Below, piece by piece: positions 34,129 to 42,408 of a DNA stretch of 64,000 nucleotides. The stretch is from CAZMRF01 sp964568735 (GTDB lineage: Bacteria > Acidobacteriota > Polarisedimenticolia > JACPZX01), in the NCBI GenBank assembly GCA_964568735.1, contig CAZMRF010000023.1, positions 1 to 64,000 of the forward strand. The letters are read 5' to 3'. Made by a program: the position numbers and the translations under genes. The notes below the pieces were generated by a model, which was given only the letters and a program-made list of their open reading frames with translations, had not been told where the DNA came from and ran no database searches. How positions within the stretch are numbered: position 1 is the stretch's first letter; each line of letters starts with the position of its first letter.

Positions 34129-36129
34129 TCAGGAGACCGAAGCCGCGAGAAGCCGCTCCACGAGGCGCCGGATTTCCCTGAGGTCGAAGGGCTTCTGGAT
34201 GCAGTGGGCGCCGGTGGCCTTGAGGAACTCCCGGGTCATGGTGCTCACCGTGTCTCCCGTGCTGAAGACGATCCGCGAGGAGAGATCGGGATCGATGCGC
34301 CGGATCCGCTCGTAGAGCTCCTGCCCGCTCACTCCAGGCATTTTCAGATCCGAGAGGATCAGATCGTAACGGTTCCGCCCGATCTTCTCGAGGGCCTCCG
34401 TACCGTTGGAGGCGATGTCGACGGCGTGGCCATCGGCTTCGAGGGCCTGGCTCAGGATGTCGCTGATCGAGGGCTCGTCGTCCACGACGAGGATGCGGCT
34501 CGCGGCAGCGGAGGAGCGAGCGCTCGCCGCGGGGCCCCGGCTGATCCCGCCGGCCACTCTCTCGGGAGCCCTCACGGGCAGCGTCACCCTGAATATCGCG
34601 CCGCCCTCGGCGGCGGCATTCTCCGCCGTGATGCGCCCGCCATGCTCCCGGATGATCCCGTAGCAGATCGACAGCCCCAGCCCCGTGCCCTGGCCCACGT
34701 CCTTCGTCGTGAAGAAGGGGTCGAAGATCTTCCCCAGGTTGCCCGGATCGATCCCCGGCCCGTCGTCCTGGATCTCGACGACGATGTCGCTCCCATGGCG
34801 GCGGGTCCTGAGCGTGAGGACACCCCGCCCCCTGTAGGCGCTCATAGCCTGGTGCGCGTTGATGACGATGTTCAGGAAGACCTGCCGAAGCTGGTGGGCG
34901 TCGGCGAGGCTCACCGGGAGATCCTCCTCGAGATCGCAGACGACCTCGATGTCGTCCACCTTGAGCTGGTACGACCGCAGCTCCAGCGTGCTCAGGAGGA
35001 CCGCGTTGATCGCGACCGGCTCGACCTCGGGCTTGTGCTTCCTCGCGAAGGTCTGGAGGTTGTGGACGATCCTCCGGCACCGATCCGCCTCACGGCAGAT
35101 CGAGTCGAGCCCCCTGCGCACCTTGTCTCCCATGGGAAGGTCCAGGAGGAGCTGGGCGTACCCGAGCACGCCGGCCAGCGGGTTGTTCAGCTCGTGGGCC
35201 ACGCCCGCGATGAGCTGGCCGACCGCCGACATCTTCTCGGCCTGGCGCAGCTCGTGCTCGAGGTTCTTGCGCTCGGTGATGTCCTGGACGAGCGCGACCG
35301 AGAACTCCAGCCTCCCTCCCGCGTCGCGGATCCACGCCGCCGAGGTCCTTCCCCAGACCGTGGTGCCATCCTTGCGCAGGTACCGCTTCTCGAGGTCCAC
35401 CGAGCGGGCCCGCTCCGATCCCGCCTCGGTGAAGATCATCTCGGTGACGTCGAGGTCCTCGGGGTGCGTGACGTCCTTGACGTTCATCGCGAGCAGCTCC
35501 GCCTCCTCGTATCCGAGGAACCGGCACATGGCCGGGTTGACCTGGAGGAAGGAGCCGTCGAGGGCGACTCCGGCCATGCCCGCCGTCGTCCTCTCGAAGA
35601 TCGCGCGGAACCTGGCCTCGCTCGCTCTCAGGGCCTCCTCCGAGCGCCTGAGGATCTCCAGATCCGAGACGTCCTGCAGCATGACCACGACCTGCTCGAC
35701 ACCGCCTTCCGGCGCCTTGATGGGCATGGCCGTGGCGTAGACGTGCCTCTCCTGGCCCTCGATCTCCTGGCGGATCTCCCTGTGCGACACCTCCGCGCGA
35801 TCGAAGGTCAGCTTGACGGGGCACGGCGTGCAGGGCAAGGCCTGCCGGCACAGCGCCGTGTGGCACTCCCTGCCTGCCATCTGGGCGGGATGGTCCGCGG
35901 CCCTGAACCGCCCCGTGAAGATGTCGTTGACCCAGGCGACCCTCATGTCCCTGTCGAAGACGATGAAGCCCGCGTCGGTGTGGGTGACGATCGCGGAGAG
36001 CTTCTGGCGCTCCCGCTCGAGGAGGCGCATCTGGGAATCGAGCTGCTGGAACCAGCGCTCGTAGTCGGCGAGCTTGCGCCGGACCTCCTCGATGTTCCCG
36101 CTCTTGTCCGTCCGGGCCCGCTTGCTCAC
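34129..36129 (-). CDS. Hybrid PAS histidine kinase with receiver domain
   Basis: This 666-residue soluble kinase starts with a coiled segment, then a PAS domain carrying a Cys cluster (CHTALCRQALPCTPC, a possible redox or metal site), and a second PAS domain (RFRAIFERTTAGMAGVALDG...DITERK). The HisKA domain holds the phosphoacceptor H312 in VAHELNNPLAGVLG; HATPase motifs (NIVINAHQAM, DDGPGID, TGLGLSI) follow. The C-terminal receiver has phosphoacceptor D594 in LILSDLKMPG. The GTG start at 36129 overlaps the stop of the upstream GAF gene by GTGA and has GGGAG upstream. The frame is open further upstream but that overlaps the GAF gene. It likely senses cytoplasmic redox state, perhaps through the GAF partner. 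Confidence 0.88.
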   Translation of the reverse strand: MSKRARTDKSGNIEEVRRKLADYERWFQQLDSQMRLLERERQKLSAIVTHTDAGFIVFDRDMRVAWVNDIFTGRFRAADHPAQMAGRECHTALCRQALPCTPCPVKLTFDRAEVSHREIRQEIEGQERHVYATAMPIKAPEGGVEQVVVMLQDVSDLEILRRSEEALRASEARFRAIFERTTAGMAGVALDGSFLQVNPAMCRFLGYEEAELLAMNVKDVTHPEDLDVTEMIFTEAGSERARSVDLEKRYLRKDGTTVWGRTSAAWIRDAGGRLEFSVALVQDITERKNLEHELRQAEKMSAVGQLIAGVAHELNNPLAGVLGYAQLLLDLPMGDKVRRGLDSICREADRCRRIVHNLQTFARKHKPEVEPVAINAVLLSTLELRSYQLKVDDIEVVCDLEEDLPVSLADAHQLRQVFLNIVINAHQAMSAYRGRGVLTLRTRRHGSDIVVEIQDDGPGIDPGNLGKIFDPFFTTKDVGQGTGLGLSICYGIIREHGGRITAENAAAEGGAIFRVTLPVRAPERVAGGISRGPAASARSSAAASRILVVDDEPSISDILSQALEADGHAVDIASNGTEALEKIGRNRYDLILSDLKMPGVSGQELYERIRRIDPDLSSRIVFSTGDTVSTMTREFLKATGAHCIQKPFDLREIRRLVERLLAASVS

Positions 36130-36650
36130 GTCCGCACGGGCTCCCGGCGCGCCCGCGGCTCTCGAGCCTCCCCGGGATCCCCGGCTCCCGCTTCCCGCTC
36201 TGAGAAGGCATCCGCCAGGAAGTCGGCCACCTGCTGGACCTGCTCCTCGATGCCTTCGTCGAAGGCGTTCAGCTCGTGGCTGTCGATGTCGATCTGGGCG
36301 AAGATGCGGCCGTCCTTCCGGATCAGGACGACCAGCTCCGATCGCGTGGCCGCCGAGCAGGCGAGGTAGTTCGGCTGGTTCCTCACGTCCGGCACGTTGA
36401 TGTTGCGCCCCTCGGCCACCGCGGTACCGCACACGCCGTGGCCGACCGCGATGAAGACATGATCGGTCGGTGAGCCCACGAAGGGGCCGAGCCTGAGGAC
36501 GCCGTCGGGGTAGAGCTCGTAGATGCCCGTCCAGTGGAACCGTTCATCGGAGTCGTGAAGATGCTGAACGGCTCGGCACAGGATCTCGTGGAAGTCCGCC
36601 CTCTCCTCCCGAAGCTCCTCGAGCTCGTTGCAGATGTCTCTCGCGATCAT
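36126..36650 (-). CDS. GAF protein resembling free-Met-(R)-sulfoxide reductase
   Basis: A 174-residue single GAF domain closest to fRMsr: VGHGVCGTAVAEG, VRNQPNYLACSAATRSELVV and IFAQIDIDSHELNAFD. C74 and C98 keep the 24-residue spacing of E. coli C94 and catalytic C118. The position of E. coli C84, ten residues before C74, is His64, so the usual three-Cys chemistry is altered. The C-terminus has a charged Arg/Glu/Pro tail. It is translationally coupled (GTGA) to the hybrid histidine kinase, so it may act as a sensor subunit rather than an enzyme. Weak ribosome-binding site; start at 36650 fits the family start. Confidence 0.75.
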   Translation of the reverse strand: MIARDICNELEELREERADFHEILCRAVQHLHDSDERFHWTGIYELYPDGVLRLGPFVGSPTDHVFIAVGHGVCGTAVAEGRNINVPDVRNQPNYLACSAATRSELVVLIRKDGRIFAQIDIDSHELNAFDEGIEEQVQQVADFLADAFSEREAGAGDPGEAREPRARREPVRT

Positions 36651-36849
36651 CGTGGGTGGTCCAGGTGGATACGGAAACTGCCGACGAAGGCGACATTCGA
36701 GGCGGATCCCCGTCCGGCGCGCCATCCCGGCGACTCGTGGAAGATAGGAATGGGCGCTCTCTGCGCAACCGCCCGGCCGGCCTCCCGGAGAGAGGTCTTC
36801 CCCGCCCGGGTAGCCATGGCGGGACACCCATCCGGACCGGGCGATCCGA

Positions 36850-39339
36850 TTAGCCGCCCTTCTTCTGGAGGAGCTCCTTGAGTCCCTCTCCGGCCTTCTC
36901 CCTGAGATGCTCGCGCGTCGCCTCCTTGATCACGCGGCGGATCATCTCTGGGTCGACGCTCACCTTCGGCTCGGCGACCGATCCACCCAGCTTGAGGTCG
37001 AGGCGGATGCGCTCCTTCGTGTCCTTGAGGAAGCGGAGGCTCTCGCGCCTCGCGACCATCTCGGCGGTCACCTCGGGGGAGAGGCGGGCCTTGAGATCGA
37101 GGTCGAGCGCGAGGTCCATGGTGAGGCTCCCCTCTCCTTTCATGGAAATGTCGGGAGACTCCAGGCGCAGATCCTCCGTGCGCGCCTTCCCCCGCCGCAC
37201 CCTGAAGCTCCCTCCCAGGTAGGAGAAGGGGGTCTCCTCCTGGCCTATCCCCCGGCCGCCCGCCGACTCGAGCGCCTCGGCCAGCTGCTTCAAGAAACCC
37301 ACGGAGGTGATCCTCCCCTCGGCCAGTGAGAAGGTCGCCGTCCCCTCGAGGCTCGATCGGAGCGAAACGGGGTCCACCCCCGTGCCGGTCACTGCCAGTC
37401 CAGCCTCCATCGTGCCGAACAGGAGGCCGGAGAGGGCCGGGGAGAGGTCAGCCACCATCGCGTTGAAGTCCACGCCCGCAAGGGAGGCCTCCACGTCGAA
37501 GGGAGGCCCGGGCTCGACGAGCCTGGCCGAGATCCGGCCGTCGAGGGCGCCGCCATAGAGGCTCACTCTCGCCCCCTCGAGATGCGCGATACCGTCCTGC
37601 ATCTCGAGCGCTGCGTGGAGGCCCGAGAGCTTCAGGTTCATGAGCTTCGCTTCCGAGGCGCTGAGGTCGCCCTTCAGGCTGACGGTCGCGAGCGCTGAGG
37701 GAGCCGCCGGCGCCGGAGTCGAGGCGGGATCCGGCGCAGCGGCGAGCGCGAAGCCGGCAGCCTGGAGAGGGCGGCGGGCCCCGTCCCGACGGGAGTCGTT
37801 GAGCCTGGCCGCGGCCGGCTCTGCAGCCGGCCGGTTCGCGGGCGCCATGAAAGCGAGGATCTCGTCGAGGTCGAGCATGGGGGAGCTGAGCGTCAGATCG
37901 ATCCGAGGCTGCTCGAACCCCTGGATCGTGCAGCGCCCCTCGACACGCGACCTTCCCAGCGATGCCTCGAAGCCGGTGATCGCGACGCTGTCGCCGTCGA
38001 AGATCGCCGTGCCCGAGATCCCCCGGACGGGCTCGCCGAGAGAAGGGTCGGACAGCTCCAGCCCGGCGAGCGTGCCCTCTCCCTCGATCACCCAGCTCCC
38101 GGATCCCCCGGGCGAGCCGCTCACCCTCACGTCGAGCGAGAGCGTCCCCGCCGGGCCCAGACCGGCCGGGACGAAGGGGCCGAGGATCGACAACACGGGC
38201 AACACCCCCGCCACGGCCGCCTCCTCGGCTCGCACGGTGGCTTGGAGGCGGGGCGTGGAGCCGAGCCCATCCAGGCTCCCAGTGACGGACAGAGCGGCGT
38301 CGCCTGATCGCAGGTCGCCTCGTGTGAGGCGGGTGGCCGCCGCTCCAATCGTCGCCTCCATCGAGAGGCTCGCGCTGAGCTTGACCGGAGGCCCGCCGCC
38401 GGAGAGCGGATCCATCTCGAGATCTCCGAGCTCGACATCACCCTCGATCTGAAGCTCTCCGGAGGGGCTGCGCCCCAGGTGAGCCTCGAGGCCGAGAGTG
38501 CCGGAGTGGACTCGCAGCCCCGTGAAGGCCTCCAGCCAGGGCGAGACGGCCCGGCCGTCGAAGCCCTCGAGCTCGAGATCCGCATCGAAGGGCACCTCGC
38601 CGGCACCCGGAGGCCGCGCGAGGGGACCGATGGTCCCCAGGATCCTCGCGCTCCCCGTTCCGGCCACGATGAGGGAGGCGTCGATACCGATAGGCTTCGT
38701 CGCCGTGAGGTCCGTCAACCTCATGTTGATGTCGCTGGCCTTCAGCCGTACCGGAGCGCTCCCGGGCAGCGCCTCGTCGAGGATCCGGATCAGCCCTCCC
38801 GTCAGGAGGACCTCCCGGATCTCCAGACCCGAAGCCTGGGCCTCCCCGGGTGAGGCGGCTCCTCCGTCCGGCCTGGAATGGGTTGAATCGACGCCGGCCT
38901 CGCCGCCCCCCGGCGACGGCTCCTGGCCGGCCGGACCGGTCCCGCCCCCCGCTCGAAGCAGGCTGGCCAGGTTCCACGCATTTCCACGCCGGTGGAGGCG
39001 GACGCGGGGCTCCTTGATGGTGAGCAACCCGACCTCGAGCCTTCCGGCGAGGAGAGGCAGGAGGGCGACCCTGACGGAGAGGCTCTCCGCCGACAGGAAG
39101 GGCTCCTCGCCGAAGCTCGGATCCTCGCCCAACGTGATCCCCGAGGCTCGGAGGACCGGCGCGGGCAGGATGCGCAGGCTCAGCTCGCCCAGCCTGGCCT
39201 CGCGCCCCGTCGCCTGAGTGAGGAGGTGCTCGATGTCGGCACGGTAACCGTCCACCTTCACCAGCAGCGGGAGGATCAGCGCGGCCGCAACGATGAGGAG
39301 AACGAGGAGACAGGCGGCGATGAGGAGGGTCCGCTTCAC
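36850..39339 (-). CDS. AsmA-family membrane protein
   Basis: An 829-residue protein with an N-terminal membrane anchor (LLIAACLLVLLIVAAALILP) followed by AsmA features: LTQATGREARLGELSLRILP, then long beta-rich repeats. The closing part contains TFSLAEGRITSVGFLKQLAEAL, the conserved AsmA C-terminal pattern, and FRVRRGKARTEDLRLESPDI. AsmA-like proteins span the periplasm and act in phospholipid transport to, or assembly of, the outer membrane. It starts ten bases after the patatin gene ends, and the two are likely cotranscribed, linking lipid transport with a lipase. Confidence 0.85.
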   Translation of the reverse strand: MKRTLLIAACLLVLLIVAAALILPLLVKVDGYRADIEHLLTQATGREARLGELSLRILPAPVLRASGITLGEDPSFGEEPFLSAESLSVRVALLPLLAGRLEVGLLTIKEPRVRLHRRGNAWNLASLLRAGGGTGPAGQEPSPGGGEAGVDSTHSRPDGGAASPGEAQASGLEIREVLLTGGLIRILDEALPGSAPVRLKASDINMRLTDLTATKPIGIDASLIVAGTGSARILGTIGPLARPPGAGEVPFDADLELEGFDGRAVSPWLEAFTGLRVHSGTLGLEAHLGRSPSGELQIEGDVELGDLEMDPLSGGGPPVKLSASLSMEATIGAAATRLTRGDLRSGDAALSVTGSLDGLGSTPRLQATVRAEEAAVAGVLPVLSILGPFVPAGLGPAGTLSLDVRVSGSPGGSGSWVIEGEGTLAGLELSDPSLGEPVRGISGTAIFDGDSVAITGFEASLGRSRVEGRCTIQGFEQPRIDLTLSSPMLDLDEILAFMAPANRPAAEPAAARLNDSRRDGARRPLQAAGFALAAAPDPASTPAPAAPSALATVSLKGDLSASEAKLMNLKLSGLHAALEMQDGIAHLEGARVSLYGGALDGRISARLVEPGPPFDVEASLAGVDFNAMVADLSPALSGLLFGTMEAGLAVTGTGVDPVSLRSSLEGTATFSLAEGRITSVGFLKQLAEALESAGGRGIGQEETPFSYLGGSFRVRRGKARTEDLRLESPDISMKGEGSLTMDLALDLDLKARLSPEVTAEMVARRESLRFLKDTKERIRLDLKLGGSVAEPKVSVDPEMIRRVIKEATREHLREKAGEGLKELLQKKGG

Positions 39340-39348
39340 GGCCCCAGT

Positions 39349-40422
39349 CTAGAAGAAAGCCTTGGCCAGCCGCTTCCCGCCGGAAAGCCCCAGCCGCGAG
39401 CGCCATCGGCCGCGATCCAGCAGGGCCTGGATGTCGGGGATCCGCGCGCGGGCCGCTCGCTCGCCCTCCTCGACCAGCTTGATCCCCTCGACGAAGTCGG
39501 CCCAGTGAACGTGGGAGACCCGCGGCCGGATGACGACGTCCGCCAGCCGGCAATGGAAGACGCGGAGAGCCTCGGCCTTGATGGCGTCGGCGCGGATGAG
39601 GACATCCAGTCCCCGCTTGAGGTTGCGGGTGTCTTCCAGCTCCACGGAGATGTCCGAGGCGATCACCATGTCGGCTCCCATCTTGAACGCCTCGATCACC
39701 GGGATCTTGCTGACCCATCCCCCGTCGATGAAGGTCCGCCCGTTCACGCGCACCGGCGGCATCATGCCCGGGATGGCGCTCGACGCCCTGATCGCGCTGC
39801 GGATCGAGCCCGAGCTGAGCAGGACGGCGCCGCCGGTCTCGACGTCGACGGCGACGGCACCGAAGGGGATGGCGAGGCTCTCGAAGGTGACGTCCTCGAT
39901 CAGCGAGTGGATGTTGTGCTGGAAATTCTCCTCGGAGACGAACGAGGGGCGGGCCATGGACATCGAGTAGAAGATCCCGCGCTTGATGAGGTTGCCCAGG
40001 GAGTAGCGGAGGCTCGGGGCATTGCGCCGCGAGTCCTTGAGGAACTCGAACTCGGTACGGCGGAAATCGCGGCTGTGCACGAACTTCCGGAATTGATCCT
40101 CGACCTTGCGTGCGTCGCGATGTATCGCGAAGGCGCCACCCACGAGGGAGCCGATGCTCGTCCCCACCACGATATCGATGGGGATCCCCGCTTCCTGGAG
40201 CGCCTTGAGGACGCCGATGTGGGACAGACCCCTGGCGGCGCCCCCACCCATCGCGACGCCCACGCGGAAACCCTTGGCGACCATGTCCGACGTAGCCTCT
40301 CGAAGAATCCGGCCGGGCTCGATCCCGCCGGGCGTTTCCGGCGTCAGAATATATGTGGAGCTTCGCGGAGCGTCTACGAAGGGCGGCCCGGCTTGAACGA
40401 TCCGGGGGGGCCGGGTGTCCAT
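39349..40422 (-). CDS. Patatin-like phospholipase
   Basis: A 357-residue serine lipase of the patatin/RssA type. The oxyanion loop GGGAARGLSH, nucleophile motif GTSIGS (Ser of GxSxG) and catalytic Asp in DGGWVSK form the Ser-Asp dyad; IPIDIVVGTSIGSLVGGAFA and SSAIPGMMPPVRV fit the family. There is no signal peptide; the enzyme would act on the inner face of the membrane. The start is uncertain: 40422 gives a 46-residue leader before MVAKGFRVGVAMGGG, and a start at that internal Met (GAGAGG upstream) is plausible. It lies directly upstream of the AsmA-like gene. Confidence 0.85.
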   Translation of the reverse strand: MDTRPPRIVQAGPPFVDAPRSSTYILTPETPGGIEPGRILREATSDMVAKGFRVGVAMGGGAARGLSHIGVLKALQEAGIPIDIVVGTSIGSLVGGAFAIHRDARKVEDQFRKFVHSRDFRRTEFEFLKDSRRNAPSLRYSLGNLIKRGIFYSMSMARPSFVSEENFQHNIHSLIEDVTFESLAIPFGAVAVDVETGGAVLLSSGSIRSAIRASSAIPGMMPPVRVNGRTFIDGGWVSKIPVIEAFKMGADMVIASDISVELEDTRNLKRGLDVLIRADAIKAEALRVFHCRLADVVIRPRVSHVHWADFVEGIKLVEEGERAARARIPDIQALLDRGRWRSRLGLSGGKRLAKAFF

Positions 40423-40683
40423 GGGGATTGGAGCCCGCTGCTCCGCGATCGCGCCACCCGCCCTGCCTGCGCCGGGCCACAACCCTCCGGGCCCGTCGAC
40501 GCCGGGTGAGGATCGCGATAGACGAGGCAGCCCCCGCCCCGGCCCCGAGGCGGGCCTGCTGCGGAGAGGGACTTCACCCCGGAGGCGGGCCGGGGATCCG
40601 GCTCCCCCGAGAACCGGCCCACCACCGGGGTATCGCCTCTCCTGTCCGCCGGGGACGCTCCTTCGCCTCTCCGGTCACGGGCC

Positions 40684-41490
40684 ATGACAGGTTGCGAAGG
40701 ACCCGGGGGGTTATCCTTGTGTCCCGTGAATCCCGCTTCCGGCTCGCGCAGATCCGTCGAGGTGGCTCCCGACGCCGAGGCCCTTGCTCGCCGAGCCGCG
40801 GAGCTCTTCGCCGCCCTGGCTTCCGAGGCGGCGGCGCGTTCGGGCCGATTCACCGTCGCCCTTGCCGGCGGCTCGACGCCCCGGCGCCTCTACGAGCTGC
40901 TCGCGGAGGAGGGAGGGACATTGCCATGGCGGCGAGTCCACATCTTCTGGGGCGACGAGCGTCTCGTTCCGCCTGACGACCCGGAGAGCAACTACCGCAT
41001 GGCTCGAGAATCACTCCTCGACAGGATCACGATCCCCGAGGAGAACGTTCACCGCGTGCCCGTCGGGCGGTCGGCCGATGCCGGGCGCGCTTCGGAAGAA
41101 TACGAAGGGACCCTGCGCGCCTTCTTCGAGGCGGAGCCCGGCCGCGTGCCGCGCCTGGATCTCGTCCTGCTCGGGATGGGCGCCGACGGCCACACGGCCT
41201 CCCTCTTTCCCCGCAGCGCCGCCCTTCACGAGAGATCACGGCTCATCGCGGCGGTGCCGGCGCACCCTCCCCGCACCGCGCGCGTCACGATGACGGTGCC
41301 ATTTCTCAGGTCCGCGTCGCATGTCGTCTTCCTCGTCAGCGGCCGCGGCAAGGCTGAGGTGCTTCGGAAGGTTCTCGAAGGAGACCGGGATCCCGAGCGG
41401 CTTCCGGCTCAGCTCATCGAGCCGGATGACGGCGACCTCGTCTGGCTCGTGGACGAAGAGGCGGCGGCCCTGCTGGAGCGGAGAGAATGA
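40684..41490 (+). CDS. pgl: 6-phosphogluconolactonase
   Basis: The 268-residue product hydrolyses 6-phosphoglucono-lactone in the oxidative pentose phosphate pathway. Family motifs are VALAGGSTPRRLYELL, the central HIFWGDERLVPPDDPESNY, and the active-site GMGADGHTASLFP with the catalytic His. No zwf or gnd gene is in the window, so it is not in a pathway operon here. The start is uncertain: ATG at 40684 lacks a clear ribosome-binding site, and a GTG at 40726 is possible. Confidence 0.92.
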   Translation: MTGCEGPGGLSLCPVNPASGSRRSVEVAPDAEALARRAAELFAALASEAAARSGRFTVALAGGSTPRRLYELLAEEGGTLPWRRVHIFWGDERLVPPDDPESNYRMARESLLDRITIPEENVHRVPVGRSADAGRASEEYEGTLRAFFEAEPGRVPRLDLVLLGMGADGHTASLFPRSAALHERSRLIAAVPAHPPRTARVTMTVPFLRSASHVVFLVSGRGKAEVLRKVLEGDRDPERLPAQLIEPDDGDLVWLVDEEAAALLERRE

Positions 41491-41662
41491 GAAACGAAGC
41501 GCCCGGCGGCTTCGATTCTGCCGGGGTAGGGCGCGGCGTGCGGCGATCCGGCGTTGCAGGCGCGGGCTCGCGCAGGTTGTCGCCTCCCGGGCCGACACCT
41601 AGCTTTCGCCGCCGGGAGCTGAAACCATGCGAACCCGGGCTCATTCGAGGACAGATGCGCTG

Positions 41663-42388
41663 ATGTCCGATCTCGCGGCTCCCCTCGCGCCCTACGGTGC
41701 GGCGCTGGCCGACTACGCCGCCGGCGACGAGAGGGCGACGATCCTCCTGAGAAGCAGCCTGGGCGAGCGCGACGAGCTGCCCGTCAGCGTCTTCTTCAGG
41801 GAGCCGGACGGCTTCTTCCCCTTCGAGTCCGCCGCGCTCGAGCACTGCGAAGGCCAGGTGCTCGACGTCGGAGCCGGCGCCGGCGTGCACAGCCTCCTCC
41901 TGCAGGCCCGCGGCTTCGAGGTCACCGCCGTGGACGTCGTCCCCGAAGCCGTCGAGGTGATGAAGACGCGCGGAGTGGACGACGCGCGGCTCGCCGACGT
42001 GTTCACTCTCGATTCCGGATCCTTCGACACGGTCCTGATGCTCATGAACGGGATCGGACCGGCGGGCACGCTCGACGGCATCGAGAGGCTGCTGAACCAG
42101 CTCGATCGCAGGCTCCGCCCCGGCGGGCAGATCCTCGTGGACTCCGGGCCCCCCCAGGCCAAGGGTGAGCCCCCGGATCCGCACCTCGTCTCCTGGCCCG
42201 GCGATCAGCCCGCCTACCGTGGCGAAGCCTGGGTCTCGCTCGAGTACAAGGGAATGCGGGGCGACCTCTTCCGCGAGCTCTACGTGGACGACGCCAGCTT
42301 CAGAGAGCGGGCCGGGCGGGCCGGCTGGCGGTTCGAAGTCCTCTTCTGGGAGAACGCGAGCTACGTCGCACGCCTGACGAGGGGTTGA
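41663..42388 (+). CDS. SAM-dependent methyltransferase, class I
   Basis: The 241-residue protein has the Rossmann SAM-binding motif I VLDVGAGAGVHSLLLQARG, the acidic end of strand 2 (VTAVDVVPEAVEVM) and the motif FDTVLMLMNGIGPAGTL, followed by LDRRLRPGGQILVD. It acts on an unknown small-molecule or protein substrate. GAGG lies 10-13 bases before the ATG at 41663; an in-frame ATG at 41627 is rejected. It is convergent with the DUF4139 gene, with only 20 bp between. Confidence 0.85.
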   Translation: MSDLAAPLAPYGAALADYAAGDERATILLRSSLGERDELPVSVFFREPDGFFPFESAALEHCEGQVLDVGAGAGVHSLLLQARGFEVTAVDVVPEAVEVMKTRGVDDARLADVFTLDSGSFDTVLMLMNGIGPAGTLDGIERLLNQLDRRLRPGGQILVDSGPPQAKGEPPDPHLVSWPGDQPAYRGEAWVSLEYKGMRGDLFRELYVDDASFRERAGRAGWRFEVLFWENASYVARLTRG

Positions 42389-42408
42389 CCCTCCGCGCGG
42401 GCCTGCAT

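Noticed and set aside
34123..36369. 748-codon plus-strand frame opposite the hybrid kinase
   Set aside because: Shadow of the kinase; all kinase and receiver motifs are on the minus strand.
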